Shown in pieces: positions 41,241 to 51,291 of a stretch of 64,000 bases of DNA. The translations under genes and the position numbers were made by a program. Location of the stretch: NCBI GenBank assembly GCA_964401995.1, contig CAYOAP010000012.1:1-64000 (forward strand), read 5' to 3'. Within the stretch, counting starts at the first letter, position 1. Every line of letters begins with the position of its first letter. The notes under the pieces are model-generated. The model saw only the letters and a program-made list of their open reading frames with translations, searched no databases and was not told where the DNA came from. Origin of the DNA: DATCBF01 sp964401995. Lineage in GTDB: Bacteria > Actinomycetota > Thermoleophilia > Solirubrobacterales > 70-9.

Positions 41241-42658
41241 CCCTGGCTGATCGCCTTTCGGCCGCGCCAATTGTCGCGTCCGCCCGCGAGGCCCTGGCTG
41301 ATCGAGATGACGCCTGGATCGTCGGCGGCGCCGTGCGCGACGCGGCGCTGGACAGGGCGGTAACCGACCTCGACCTCGCCGTCGGCGCCGACCCCGGGGC
41401 CGCCGCCAAGGCGATTGCCCGTCAGGGCGGCGGCAATGCCTTCGAGCTCTCGGCTGAGTTCGAGACCTGGCGGGCCGTGGCTGCCGACCATTCCTGGCAG
41501 GTCGATATTGCCGCCCTGCGCGGCGTCGGGATCGAGGCCGACCTGGCCGAGCGCGACTTCACGATCGGCGCCGTCGCCGTGCCACTGGCCGGGGGCGACC
41601 TGCTCGACCCCCACGACGGGCTCGCCGACCTCGACCGCCGCCTGCTGCGCGCGGTCGGCGAGCACAGCTTCTCGGCCGACCCGCTGCGGCTGCTGCGCGC
41701 GGCGCGGCTGGCGACGGAGTTGGAGCTGGAGGTCGATCCCGCCACGACAGAGTTGGCCCGTCGCGAAGCTGGGCGGGCGGCAGAGCCGGCCGGTGAGCGC
41801 CAGCTGGCCGAGCTGCGCCGGCTGATCGGCAGCCGCGACCCGCTGCGCGGCCTCGCCCTGCTCGACGAACTGGGTCTGACCGCGGTCGTCCTGCCGGAGC
41901 TGGAGGCGCTGCGCGGGGTCGAACAGGGCCCCAACCACCATCTCGACGTCCACGGCCACACCCTGGCGGTGTTGGAGCGGACGCTTGAGGTCGAGGCCGA
42001 CCTCGACCGCTTCGCCGGCGAGCGGGCGGTGGAGGTCCAGGCGCTGCTGGACGAGCCGCTCGGCGACGAGATGAGCCGTGGCACGGCGCTGCGCTTCGGC
42101 GCCCTGGTCCACGACATCGGCAAGCCGGCGACCCGCGGCGAACGCGACGGCTACGTCACCTTCGTCGGCCACGATCGCGATGGCGCTGAGATCGTCGGCG
42201 CGCTCTTTGCCAGGCTGCGGGCCAGCCGCCGCCTGACCCGGCACCTGCAGGCGCTGACGCTCCAGCACCTGCGCCTCGGCTTCCTCGTCCACGCCGCCCC
42301 GCTGCCGCCGCGCAAGGTCCACGAGTACCTGCGGGCGACCGAGCCGGTTGCCGCCGATGTCACCCTGCTGACCGTCGCCGACCGCCTCTCGGCCCGCGGC
42401 AGCGGCCCCTTCGCGACCGAGGAGATGATCGAGGCCCACCTCACGCTCGCCCGCGAAATGCTCGCCGCCGCGCTCGACTGGCGCCGCGACGGCCCACCCG
42501 TCCCGCTGCTGCGCGGCGACGAGATGGCGGCGCAGCTCGGGATCGCCGAGGGGCCGGAGGTGGGGGAGCTGCTGGCGGAGCTGGAGGCGGCCCAGTACGC
42601 GGGCGAGGTGACCACGGGCGAAGAGGCCCTGCGGCTCGCTCGCAGCCTGCGTGGGTAG
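41237..42658 (+). CDS. CCA-adding/poly(A) polymerase family nucleotidyltransferase with HD domain
   Basis: A 473-residue class II nucleotidyltransferase. The head has WIVGGAVRD and the metal pair DLDLAV; RDFTIGA and DPLRLLRAARLATEL follow. A central HD domain has HHLDVHGHTLAV and LVHDIGKPA. Probably adds CCA to tRNA 3' ends, but poly(A) polymerases share the fold. An rph gene elsewhere in the window fits tRNA maturation. GTG start overlapping alr. Confidence 0.85.
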   Translation: MTLADRLSAAPIVASAREALADRDDAWIVGGAVRDAALDRAVTDLDLAVGADPGAAAKAIARQGGGNAFELSAEFETWRAVAADHSWQVDIAALRGVGIEADLAERDFTIGAVAVPLAGGDLLDPHDGLADLDRRLLRAVGEHSFSADPLRLLRAARLATELELEVDPATTELARREAGRAAEPAGERQLAELRRLIGSRDPLRGLALLDELGLTAVVLPELEALRGVEQGPNHHLDVHGHTLAVLERTLEVEADLDRFAGERAVEVQALLDEPLGDEMSRGTALRFGALVHDIGKPATRGERDGYVTFVGHDRDGAEIVGALFARLRASRRLTRHLQALTLQHLRLGFLVHAAPLPPRKVHEYLRATEPVAADVTLLTVADRLSARGSGPFATEEMIEAHLTLAREMLAAALDWRRDGPPVPLLRGDEMAAQLGIAEGPEVGELLAELEAAQYAGEVTTGEEALRLARSLRG

Positions 42659-42700
42659 TCTCAGCCCGACCGATGACGATGACCAAGGCGAGGAGAGAAG

Positions 42701-43477
42701 ATGGCTGACCCGGTTCGACTCGAGCGCGACGGGGCGGTCGCGGTGCTGGTGCTTGATAACCCACCCGTCAACCTCTTTGGCCGCGAGGCTTTCGAAGCGC
42801 TCACCGATCTGGTCGCCGAGGTTGAGGGCTCCGATGCGCGGGCGCTTGTCTGGCGGGCCGAGGGCGACCTCTTCAGCGGTGGCGCCGACGTCAACGTCTT
42901 CGACGGGACCAGCAGCGCCGAGGGTGGCGAAATGTTCAAGGCATTGGTCAGCGGCGTGCGGCGGCTGGAGGCGCTGCCGATCCCGACCCTGGCCCTCGTC
43001 CACGGCCTCTGCCTGACTGCTGGGCTTGAGGTCTCGCTTGGCTGCGACCTGATCTGGGCGACCGAGTCGGCCAAGTTCGGCCTGGTCGAGGCGGTCGTCG
43101 GCCTCACCCCCGGCGCCGGCGGCACCCAGCGGATGGCGGAGCGCGCCGGGCCTGGCCGCGCCCGCGAGTTCGTGATGACCGGCGGCCTCTACGACGCGCC
43201 CACCCTGGAGCGCTGGGGAGTGCTCAACCGCGTCGTCGGCGACGACGAGCTGCTCGAGAAGGGGATGAAGTTCGCCCATCGCCTCGCCGCCGGCCCGACC
43301 GTCGCCCACGGGGCGACGAAGCGCCTCGTCCGCGCCTACCTCGAAGGCGGCGTCGACAAGGCCGACGCCGAAACGCCCGCGGTCTCGGGCGGCCTCTTCG
43401 ACAGCGAGGATCTTCAGAATGCGGTCAAATCCTTCCTCCGCGACGGCCCGGGCAAGGCGACCTTCGAGGGTCGCTAG
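42701..43477 (+). CDS. Enoyl-CoA hydratase/isomerase family protein
   Basis: A 258-residue crotonase-fold protein. The oxyanion-hole segments (GGADVNVF) and PGAGGTQRM are present, and both catalytic glutamate positions are occupied (GLEVSLGCD and FGLVEAVVG), so hydratase activity is plausible. The CoA substrate is unknown. Purine-rich AGGCGAGGAGAGAAG precedes the ATG as Shine-Dalgarno. Alone between the nucleotidyltransferase and infA. Confidence 0.87.
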   Translation: MADPVRLERDGAVAVLVLDNPPVNLFGREAFEALTDLVAEVEGSDARALVWRAEGDLFSGGADVNVFDGTSSAEGGEMFKALVSGVRRLEALPIPTLALVHGLCLTAGLEVSLGCDLIWATESAKFGLVEAVVGLTPGAGGTQRMAERAGPGRAREFVMTGGLYDAPTLERWGVLNRVVGDDELLEKGMKFAHRLAAGPTVAHGATKRLVRAYLEGGVDKADAETPAVSGGLFDSEDLQNAVKSFLRDGPGKATFEGR

Positions 43478-43505
43478 GCGTCAAACAGGTACGCTCCACG
43501 CCGCG

Positions 43506-43724
43506 ATGGGGAAAGAGGAAAAGATCGAGATGGAGGGCGAGATCACCGAGGCCCTCCCCAACACGATGTTCCGAGTCAAACTCGACAACGGCCACGACGT
43601 GCTGGGCCACATCTCCGGCAAGATGCGGCGCCACTACATCCGCATCCTTCCCGGCGACCGCGTCAAGATCGAGCTTTCGCCCTACGACCTCGATCGAGGT
43701 CGTATCACCTACCGCTACAAATAG
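43506..43724 (+). CDS. infA: Translation initiation factor IF-1
   Basis: A 72-residue S1/OB-fold protein: EEKIEMEGEITEALPNTMFRVKL, HISGKMRRHYIRILPGDRV and the terminal GRITYRYK. The ATG at 43506 gives the exact family length. TACGCT 10 bp before the ATG and no Shine-Dalgarno suggest a near-leaderless transcript. It stands apart from ribosomal operons (rpmJ is not next to it) and is followed by the second composite repeat. Confidence 0.93.
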   Translation: MGKEEKIEMEGEITEALPNTMFRVKLDNGHDVLGHISGKMRRHYIRILPGDRVKIELSPYDLDRGRITYRYK

Positions 43725-43759
43725 GCCGCTGGACGACTGAACCACGGCGGGTCCCGGGT

Positions 43760-43904
43760 GGGGACGCCGGGCGGGCCTTTGGGGGAATTGACCACCATGC
43801 GCTCCGCGCCTGGTGGAACCAAGTGCGCGGCTTACGCCGCGCAATCACCGGATTGCATTTCCGCCGCTCCGCGACATTCCCCCAAAGGCCCGCCCGCCAT
43901 CCCC
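43760..43904 (+). repeat. Structured palindromic repeat, copy B2
   Basis: 145 bp with 29-bp arms (43760-43788, 43876-43904) pairing at 27 of 29. Contains an 11-bp hairpin with one mismatch (43792-43816), hairpin TGCGCGGC-TTAC-GCCGCGCA (43824-43843) and GATTGCAT (43851-43858). Near-identical interior to copy B1 but in the opposite orientation. Confidence 0.85.
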
Positions 43905-44004
43905 TCTCGAAGCGGCCCGAGCATCAAGTGCCTTGATATCCAAGAAGCTTCCGAGGCCCGCCTTCAGGCTTCGAAGCTTGCGTCGCACCGGGGCGCTGCG
44001 AGGG

Positions 44005-44142
44005 ACGGGCCTGGCCGCCCTCTGGGCGAATGTGGCGAAGCAGCGATATGCAATCTGATGATCGCGCGGCGGAGCCGCGCTGCAACATCCGAGTCCGCGA
44101 CTGGCGGACGAGTCAATTCGGCCAGAGGGCGGCCAGGCCCGT
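44005..44142 (-). repeat. Structured palindromic repeat, copy A2
   Basis: 138 bp with 27-bp arms (44005-44031, 44116-44142) pairing at 26 of 27 and identical to the A1 arms read in reverse complement. Hairpins GTCCGC/GCGGAC (44093-44109) and GCGCGGC-GGA-GCCGCGC (44064-44080) and the GATTGCAT core (44048-44055, minus strand) occupy the same places as in A1 with different stem sequence. With B2 it forms a 383-bp composite. Confidence 0.85.
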
Positions 44143-44172
44143 GCCCCCACGGAGCCATTGAGGAGCAGCCTT

Positions 44173-45342
44173 CTAGCGCGGGTCGGCCAGCTCGGCGATC
44201 AACGCTGACCAGGCGAAGTCGACCGCGCCCATGCCGGTGCCGTCGCGCGGGTCGTAGTACTCGCGCAGCCCTTCGCGCTCGACCGCTCCGATCAGGCCTT
44301 TCGCCATCTGCTCCGCCTCCGGCTCGTAGCCGAGCCGCCGTAGGCCGAGCCAGACCATCCAGGCCGAGTTGATCCAGGTCGGGCCGCGCCAGTAGCGGCG
44401 GACAGGGCCGCGGTCGCTGCCGCCGGGCGCGTAGCTCGGCTCCGAGGCGGCAACCGAGGGCGGCGCGACCGGGGTCAGGAACTCGGCCCGGTTGAGCAGG
44501 TGCTCCTCGACCAGGCGGCGCCCGATCTCTTCCGGCAAGTCGGGCAGGGCGAGGGGGGCGAGCGCCGACCAGGTGACGACATCGGGCCTGGCGCCGCCGG
44601 GCTGGACCTCGTCGAGGAAGAGGCCGCGGCGCTCGTCCCAGAGCCGGTCGACCAGGGCCGGGGTCGCCGAGGGGCGGCCGAGCGCCTGCAGCGAGAGCGA
44701 CCACATCGTGTTGACCAGCGGTTCACAGAGCACCGGGCCGCCGCCTTCACGGATCCGACGCGCGTCGAAGTCGAGGCGGCGGTTGTGGTGGACGAGCAAG
44801 GGGAAGCCAATCTGGGCGCAGCTGCGCCGGCCCCAGACGGGATCGAACTTGGGCGAGGCGTCGAGGCCGGACTCGTCGGGCTGGATCATCCAGAGCAAGC
44901 CGTCGCCCTCGAGGTCGCGGTTGGCCGCCAGCCAGTCCATCTGGGCACCGATGCGGGGCTCCTCGGCTGGGTCGCCGACGGCGATCTGCCAGGCCCAGGC
45001 GAGCAGCGGCGGCTGGATCGTCTCGGTCTGGAACGAGGTCCGCGAGTAGACGTTGTAGAAGGGCAGCCGGGTCAGCGAGACCGGCCGGTCCCAGAAGATC
45101 GTGTGGCCGACGAAGCCGTTGGGGCGCTGGGCCCTGAGCAGGCTTTCCAGCTCGGTCCGCGAGCGGGCGGCGTCGAAGCGGCGCCAGACGATCGCCGCGA
45201 AGCAGGAGTCCCAATACCACTGCCAGGGGTAGCGGCTGGGGCTGGGCTGGGTGTAGGCGAAGGCTTTGCCGTCGTCGCGGGCGCCCTCGATCCAGTTCTG
45301 GCGCAGGACGCGCTCGACGATCGCTATGGCTTTGGCGCTCAA
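44173..45342 (-). CDS. MGH1-type glycoside hydrolase (GH63-like)
   Basis: A 389-residue alpha/alpha-barrel hydrolase without signal peptide. The substrate-proximal YPWQWYWDSCFAAI, SFQTETIQPPLLAWAW and YWRGPTWINSAWMVWLGL match the mannosylglycerate/glucosylglycerate hydrolase group of GH63. TTG start overlapping the stop of the ABC permease (TTGA), the last gene of a six-gene operon. The substrate is probably an alpha-glucoside such as glucosylglycerate; this is inference. Confidence 0.75.
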   Translation of the reverse strand: MSAKAIAIVERVLRQNWIEGARDDGKAFAYTQPSPSRYPWQWYWDSCFAAIVWRRFDAARSRTELESLLRAQRPNGFVGHTIFWDRPVSLTRLPFYNVYSRTSFQTETIQPPLLAWAWQIAVGDPAEEPRIGAQMDWLAANRDLEGDGLLWMIQPDESGLDASPKFDPVWGRRSCAQIGFPLLVHHNRRLDFDARRIREGGGPVLCEPLVNTMWSLSLQALGRPSATPALVDRLWDERRGLFLDEVQPGGARPDVVTWSALAPLALPDLPEEIGRRLVEEHLLNRAEFLTPVAPPSVAASEPSYAPGGSDRGPVRRYWRGPTWINSAWMVWLGLRRLGYEPEAEQMAKGLIGAVEREGLREYYDPRDGTGMGAVDFAWSALIAELADPR

Positions 45343-46130
45343 ACCGCGGTGCGCCGCATTTCGCGCAGCGCCAGCGTCCCCAGGACCACAAACATTCCGG
45401 TCACGGCCAGGACTCCGGGCCAGGTTTCCGCCCAGGTGACGGAGCCGACGAAGCCCTGGCGGGCGGCTTCGAGGACGTCGGTGACGGGGTTGACGCTGGC
45501 GATGTTGTAGAGCCAGCCCTGCAGCAGTGCCAGCGGCGCGTAGGCGGTGGTGGTGAGGATCAGCGCCATCATCCCCGCCTGCATCAGCGGGGCCGCCGAC
45601 TGGCTCTTGAAGCGCAGCGCCAGCATCGAGGCCCAGCAGGCGGCGATCGCCGCCATCGCCGCGACCATGAAGTAGGTGACGAAGAGGCCGTCGATGCCGG
45701 GAAAGCCGGCCCCGAGCAGCAGCGCCACGCACATCACGAAGGTCGCCGGGATCAGCGAGCGGGCGCTGGCCGCCAGCACCGTGCCCGAGAGCAGGACCCA
45801 GCGCGGAGCGGGGGAGACGAGCAGCCGGTCGAGCCAGCCCTGCTCGATGTCGCGGGCGAGGTTGACCCCCGCCGCGGCGCCGGTGAAGCCGGCCCCCTGC
45901 AGCATGCTGACCGGGACGATGTAGCTCTCGTAGCTGCCGGTGGTGAAGCCTTTGAGCTGGGTCAGGGCGCCGAAGACGCCGTTGAGGCCGAGGAAGAAGA
46001 TCGTCGGCGCCAGGACCCCTGGGATCGCCGCTCCCGGCACCCGCAGCAGCTCGTTCTTGGCCCGGGCCATCAGCGCCGCGATCGTCGCCAGGTTCGCTCG
46101 CCAGGCCGGGATCTCCACTGCCGCCTCCAT
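45339..46130 (-). CDS. ABC-2 type transporter permease
   Basis: A 263-residue membrane protein with six predicted helices, and the ABC-2 core (ARDIEQGWLDRLLVSPAPRW) and C-terminal NIASVNPVTDVLEAAR typical of DrrB-like exporters. ATG 46130 overlaps the stop of the preceding permease (TGATG). Forms an export complex with the neighbouring permease and ATPase. Confidence 0.85.
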   Translation of the reverse strand: MEAAVEIPAWRANLATIAALMARAKNELLRVPGAAIPGVLAPTIFFLGLNGVFGALTQLKGFTTGSYESYIVPVSMLQGAGFTGAAAGVNLARDIEQGWLDRLLVSPAPRWVLLSGTVLAASARSLIPATFVMCVALLLGAGFPGIDGLFVTYFMVAAMAAIAACWASMLALRFKSQSAAPLMQAGMMALILTTTAYAPLALLQGWLYNIASVNPVTDVLEAARQGFVGSVTWAETWPGVLAVTGMFVVLGTLALREMRRTAV

Positions 46131-46911
46131 CAGCCGACCCTCAGCCGGTGGCGCAGCGCCCGGGCGCTGAGGAATAGCCCGAGGACGACGATGCCGAGAA
46201 TCGCCAGCACCGCGTCGATCATGTCGGAGGCGGTGATCCCCGAGATCATCGGGTCGCGGATGCCGTTGACGATGAAGCTGAGCGGGTTGTACTTGGCGAT
46301 CGTCTTGGCCGGCTCGATCATCAGTTCCTGGGGGAAGAAGGCGGTTGAGATGAAGAGGACGACGAGGACCAGCGGGAAGAGGCCCTGGACGACGCTGGCG
46401 CTGCCGGTCCGCAGCGCGATCGCGGCGCCGATCCCTCCGACCGCCATCGCCGAGGTCGTGACCAGGGCGATCGCGATCAGGGCCCCGGGCACGCCGCTGA
46501 CGATTTCGGCGCCGAAGATCAGCCCGATCGCCAGGAACCAGAGCGAGGCGAAGAGGCCCAGCGCCGCGGTCCCGGCGAGGCGGCCGAGGACGATCGCGAA
46601 GCGCGGGATCGGGGCCGAGAAGAGGCGGTCGGTGAAGCCCATCTCGATGTCGACGGCGAGGGCGATGCCGCCGCTGTTGCCGGCCAGCATCAGCGACTGC
46701 ATCATCGCCCCGGCCAGCATGAACTGGAGGAAGCTCTGCACTTCGGGGAAGCCGGGGAGGTTGATCGCCGCTCCCGCGCCGCCGGTCTGGATCGCCAGCA
46801 GGATCGTCGGGAAAACGATGATTGGCGCGATCAGCTGCGGGCGGCGGAAGGTCTGGCGGATCGAGCGCATCCCCAGCGCCCGCACCACCCGCACGTTGGT
46901 CGCCAGCGCGC

Positions 46912-46915
<4 letters not shown>
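46130..46915 (-). CDS. ABC-2 type transporter permease
   Basis: A 261-residue six-helix permease, a paralogue of the next gene (FTDRLFSAPIPRFAIVLGRL, then KYNPLSFIVNGIRDPMISG). GTG start overlapping the ATPase stop by 4 bp. Two permeases with one ATPase suggest a heterodimeric exporter; substrate unknown. Confidence 0.85.
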
Positions 46916-47883
<968 letters not shown>

Positions 47884-47885
47884 CG

Positions 47886-49256
47886 TCAGGCCTCCGTCGC
47901 CTCTGCCTGCGCCAGCGGCGCGAGCGCGTCAACCCAGCGGCGGCCGTTGGCCCGCTCCAGCGCCTCGGCCGCGTCGAGCAGCAGCTCGTCGCGGCCCCAG
48001 GCCGCCTGCAGCTGCAGGGCGATCGGCATCTGGTCGGAGCTGAGGCCGACCGGGACGCTGGCCGAGGGGATCCCGGTCAGGTTGGCGAGGCCGGCGCCGC
48101 GGACATTGGCCTGGTCGGCGGTCAGCATCCCCGAGGGGATCTCGACCACCGGCGCCTCCAGCGGTGGCGCCACGGCCGGGACCGTGGGCCAGGCGATCAC
48201 GTCGACCTCGTCGAAGGCGGCGGCGAGGCGGTGGCGCATCAGGGTGCGGATCCGGTAGGCCTGGACGCTTGCCGCCGCCGGCAGCAGCATCCGGTACTTG
48301 AGGAAGCCACGGTTGATCGGGCCGAGATCAGGGCTGAGCTGGTTGAGGCGCTCGGGGCTGACCCCGCCGAGCCCCTCGGTGTTGGCGATCAGGACCGTCG
48401 CCAATGCGGCGGGCTCGATGTCGGCCAGCTCGATCTCGCGCACTTCGCCGCCGGTCTCGGCCCGCAGCGCCTCGATCGCAGCCTCACAGGCCTCGCGAAC
48501 CTCGGGAGCGACATCCTCGGAGACGGTGTCGCGCACGACCCCGATCCGCAGGCCAGCCGCGTCGCCGGGCGCCAGCGCCTCCGCGAAGAGGGCCGAGGCC
48601 AGCAGCCTGCAGTCGGCGGCGTCGGCGCAGAGCGGGCCGGAGACGATCGTGGTCGAGATCGCGGCCATGTGGTGGCCGGCCATCGCCGAGCGGCTGAAGG
48701 TCGGCTTCAGGCCGGTCAGGCCGCAGTAGGCGGCGGGGAAGCGGATCGAGCCGATCCCATCGGCGCCGACCGCGCCGGCGACGAGGCGGGCGGCGACCGC
48801 GGCTGCCGGCCCGCTGGAGGACCCCCCGGGGCAGCGCTCGGTGTTCCAAGGGTTGCGGGCGGGGCCGTAGACGGAGACGTTGCCGGTGCTGCTGGAGCCG
48901 AGCTCGTGCATGTTGGCGACGCCGACGATCACGGCGCCGGCATCGCGCAGGGCGCGAAACGGGCCGGACTCTCCAGGCGCGGTCGGCTTGAACATTTCGG
49001 CGGCGCCGAAGCGCTGGGCGCGCCAGGGCAGGGGCCACTCGTCCTTGATCACGACCGGGACGCCGTGCAGGGGCCCGGCGGGCGCTGCGGCGAGCATCGC
49101 GCGCGAGTGCTCGGGGAAGGTCTCGACGATGGCGTTGACGGCGGGGTTCCGCTGCTCGATCCGAGCCAGCGCCGCCTCCAGCAGCTCGCCCGGGTCAGCG
49201 TCGCCGGCGGCTATCGCGGCCGCCTGGCCGCGCAGCGTCAGGTCCAGCGCGCTCAT
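47886..49256 (-). CDS. Amidase signature family hydrolase
   Basis: A 456-residue amidase. The Ser-cisSer-Lys triad is in place: Lys71 (VIKDEW), the GGSSSG serines 145-147 and Ser169 in GIGSIRFPAAYCG. It is shorter than GatA and no gatB is nearby, so it is unlikely to be the tRNA amidotransferase. The small overlapping upstream gene may be its AtzG/GatC-like partner. Substrate unknown. Confidence 0.85.
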   Translation of the reverse strand: MSALDLTLRGQAAAIAAGDADPGELLEAALARIEQRNPAVNAIVETFPEHSRAMLAAAPAGPLHGVPVVIKDEWPLPWRAQRFGAAEMFKPTAPGESGPFRALRDAGAVIVGVANMHELGSSSTGNVSVYGPARNPWNTERCPGGSSSGPAAAVAARLVAGAVGADGIGSIRFPAAYCGLTGLKPTFSRSAMAGHHMAAISTTIVSGPLCADAADCRLLASALFAEALAPGDAAGLRIGVVRDTVSEDVAPEVREACEAAIEALRAETGGEVREIELADIEPAALATVLIANTEGLGGVSPERLNQLSPDLGPINRGFLKYRMLLPAAASVQAYRIRTLMRHRLAAAFDEVDVIAWPTVPAVAPPLEAPVVEIPSGMLTADQANVRGAGLANLTGIPSASVPVGLSSDQMPIALQLQAAWGRDELLLDAAEALERANGRRWVDALAPLAQAEATEA

Positions 49257-49456
49257 GCCCGCTCCGGGGCCCGCGAGAGGTCGGGGCAGCGCTCCGGCGC
49301 GACCTCGCCGAGGTCGAGCGCAAGCAGGTCGCGGATCGCGGGCCAGAAGAGCTGATGGGTTGCGCCCATCACCGCCAAGTCGACCTCGTCGGCTTCTATT
49401 CCGAGCGAGGCAAGCCCAGCTGGGACGAAATCATCTGCGCGGTTTGACTCTTCCAT
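49253..49456 (-). CDS. Small AtzG/GatC-like partner of the amidase (tentative)
   Basis: A 67-residue helical protein coupled to the amidase by an ATGA overlap. The pattern of two short helices and a final APERCPDLSRAPER tail recalls AtzG-type (DUF4089) small subunits that stabilise amidases such as AtzE. Similarity is weak and rests mostly on context. A TATAGG -10-like hexamer (minus strand, 49471-49476) lies 14 bp before the ATG, marking the operon start. Confidence 0.45.
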   Translation of the reverse strand: MEESNRADDFVPAGLASLGIEADEVDLAVMGATHQLFWPAIRDLLALDLGEVAPERCPDLSRAPERA

Positions 49457-49583
49457 CCGATCGTCGCAACCCTATAGAGGAGGGGTGGCCGGGTCCGTGC
49501 AGAAATCCACACTGCGCCGCATTCCCCCGCCCAGAAAGGCAGAATCCCCGCCGCAACCAGGTTCTACGCCACGTGTTGCCTAA

Positions 49584-50357
49584 ATGCCCATGCACTTTGA
49601 AGGACTGAAAAGCCGAGTTGGAATGACCCGCGTCCTCGCGATCGCGGCCGCCGCCTGCCTCTTTGCGGGCCTGGTCGCGACCCTCGCTCCCGGCGCCGCC
49701 GACTCGGCGCCGCTGCGGGTGCTGGTGCTGGGCCAGACCGCGACGACCCCACCGCCCGCCTGTCCCGGCGAAGTCGTCAACGAAATCGAGATCGTCCCCT
49801 GCCGGGTCGAGGGCCACATGACCGGCTTCCAGGTGCTGGCCGGCGGGGTGGCGAGGCCCTACGAAGCTCCTTTCGAAGGCAAGGTCGTCTCCTGGTCGAT
49901 CACCCTCTCCAAGCCCTCGACCAAGGTGACGGCGACGACCACCGACGAGGTCAGCTTCTTCAACGACTTCCTCGGCCAGCCGGCGGAGGCCAGGATCGGC
50001 ATCCTGCGCCCGGTCGAAGGCTCGAAGCCGCCCCAGTACACGCTTGTGCGCCAGAGCCCGATCGAGGTGCTCAACCCCTACTTCGGCAGCACCGTGATCT
50101 TCGCCCTTGACCACCCGCTGACGGTGCTCCAGGGCCAGATCGTCGCCCTCACCGTGCCCACCTGGGCGCCGATGTTCGCCTTCAACGTCGCCGCCAACGA
50201 CACCTGGCGCGGCAGCCGCCTCCCAGCCCACTGCGCCTCCAAGGCCGATATCCAGAACGGCCACCCGCAGCAGGGAGTCGGCAAGACCAAGACCTACGGT
50301 TGCTACTACTCCAACGCCCGCCTGCTCTACACGGCGACTCTCGTAAAGCAGCCTTAG
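49584..50357 (+). CDS. Secreted protein of unknown function
   Basis: A 257-residue exported protein. The hydrophobic signal lies at residues 14-42 (MTRVLAIAAAAC to ADSA), so ATG 49623 could be the true start. The mature part has four cysteines, in pairs near each end (CPGEVVNEIEIVPC and CASK...CYY), and beta-rich composition (AFNVAANDTWRG). No domain recognised. Uses GTC/GCC codons like the neighbours; no sign of transfer. Confidence 0.6.
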   Translation: MPMHFEGLKSRVGMTRVLAIAAAACLFAGLVATLAPGAADSAPLRVLVLGQTATTPPPACPGEVVNEIEIVPCRVEGHMTGFQVLAGGVARPYEAPFEGKVVSWSITLSKPSTKVTATTTDEVSFFNDFLGQPAEARIGILRPVEGSKPPQYTLVRQSPIEVLNPYFGSTVIFALDHPLTVLQGQIVALTVPTWAPMFAFNVAANDTWRGSRLPAHCASKADIQNGHPQQGVGKTKTYGCYYSNARLLYTATLVKQP

Positions 50358-50358
50358 C

Positions 50359-50637
50359 TCAAGCTGCCGACGAAAGTGCGGCCTGAAGCTGGTCTGCCTC
50401 AAGTCGCTCGGCAGGCCGGGTCAGTGTGACAGCGCCCTCACGCTCCAGGATCTGGCGCACATTGACGAGCACCAAGCCAATCACAGCGCCTGTCTCGTCG
50501 TAGTCGATCGCGTGTCCCTCTGACGTGGCCACTGTTCGCGATGCCTCTCGTGGTTGCCCGGCGCTCAAATAGAGAACATCTCCCCGAGCGTCGTACTCGG
50601 ATTCGTTGAATGCGGTGCCGGCGATGGTGATTCTCAT
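50359..50637 (-). CDS. DUF2283 protein, probable antitoxin
   Basis: A 92-residue DUF2283 protein: FNESEYDARGDVLYLS, then EGHAIDYDETGAVIGLVLVNV. DUF2283 proteins are often next to small BECR-fold toxins, as here: its ATG overlaps the stop of the upstream gene by 4 bp (ATGA). Convergent with the secreted protein gene. Antitoxin role is inferred from context. Confidence 0.65.
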   Translation of the reverse strand: MRITIAGTAFNESEYDARGDVLYLSAGQPREASRTVATSEGHAIDYDETGAVIGLVLVNVRQILEREGAVTLTRPAERLEADQLQAALSSAA

Positions 50638-50927
50638 CGGTTCCAATTCTCCGGTTCGTGATCCTGGGTGAATGCCGTGACAACGAAGGCAGGAGACTCG
50701 TTGAAGTCTACGACGACCCGCAGCCATCGGTGACGGTTGAGATCCCGGCGAAAGAATCGAATACGGCTAGCCACCGGATCATCTTCTTCAAAGTCCGGAC
50801 GATGCACGGCGCTCAAAATCGCCTCAACGTGGCGAAGCATCTGCGGCCGCCTTCGTGAAAGGTGGGCGCAGGTGCGAGCGTCGAGAACAACGGTTCGTCC
50901 ATCCGGGGCGGTGGTTTGAAAGGCCAC
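50634..50927 (-). CDS. BECR-fold (DUF4258/PBECR-like) protein, probable toxin
   Basis: A 97-residue protein with the outline of barnase/EndoU/colicin/RelE-fold nucleases: VVLDARTCAHLSRRRPQM, a helix to VHRPDFEEDD, then RIRFFRRDL and RWLRVVVDF...FVVTAFTQDHE strands. It is paired with a DUF2283 gene, an arrangement seen for small toxin-antitoxin loci. GTG start. No nuclease activity can be shown from sequence. Confidence 0.55.
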   Translation of the reverse strand: MAFQTTAPDGRTVVLDARTCAHLSRRRPQMLRHVEAILSAVHRPDFEEDDPVASRIRFFRRDLNRHRWLRVVVDFNESPAFVVTAFTQDHEPENWNR

Positions 50928-50983
50928 CTCCCCATAAGCCTCAGCCCGGGGATTTTCTCCCCCCTTTGTCTAGCGATGAGGGC

Positions 50984-51259
50984 TTAGGAACTGGCGCCGA
51001 GGGCCTGCTGGCGCAGGCCGCAATACGGGCAGTCGCTGACGTCGAGCCCGATCAGCTGGTCACAGCGGCGGCAGGCGCGGAGGTTCTCCGGCGTGCGCGG
51101 CAGCGATGAGGGGGAGGGGGCCAGCGGCAGCACCATCGCCACCGGCGACATCTCCTCGCCGGTCTCGCGATCGACATATATAGAGCCCGGCTCGGCGTGG
51201 GTCAGGGCCTCGCGGCCAGAGGCCGGGGCGCGCATTCGGTAGAGCTGACGGTCGTTCAT
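50984..51259 (-). CDS. Small zinc-ribbon protein
   Basis: A 91-residue protein with a C-terminal zinc ribbon: CRRC (63-66) and CPYC (77-80). The N-terminal part includes IYVDRETGEEMSPVAMVLPLAPSP. No catalytic domain. Divergent from the glycosyltransferase at 51292 with a 32-bp shared gap. Function unknown. Confidence 0.6.
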   Translation of the reverse strand: MNDRQLYRMRAPASGREALTHAEPGSIYVDRETGEEMSPVAMVLPLAPSPSSLPRTPENLRACRRCDQLIGLDVSDCPYCGLRQQALGASS

Positions 51260-51291
51260 CGCCGCGAAGACTAATAGCTTGGGCGGCAGCG

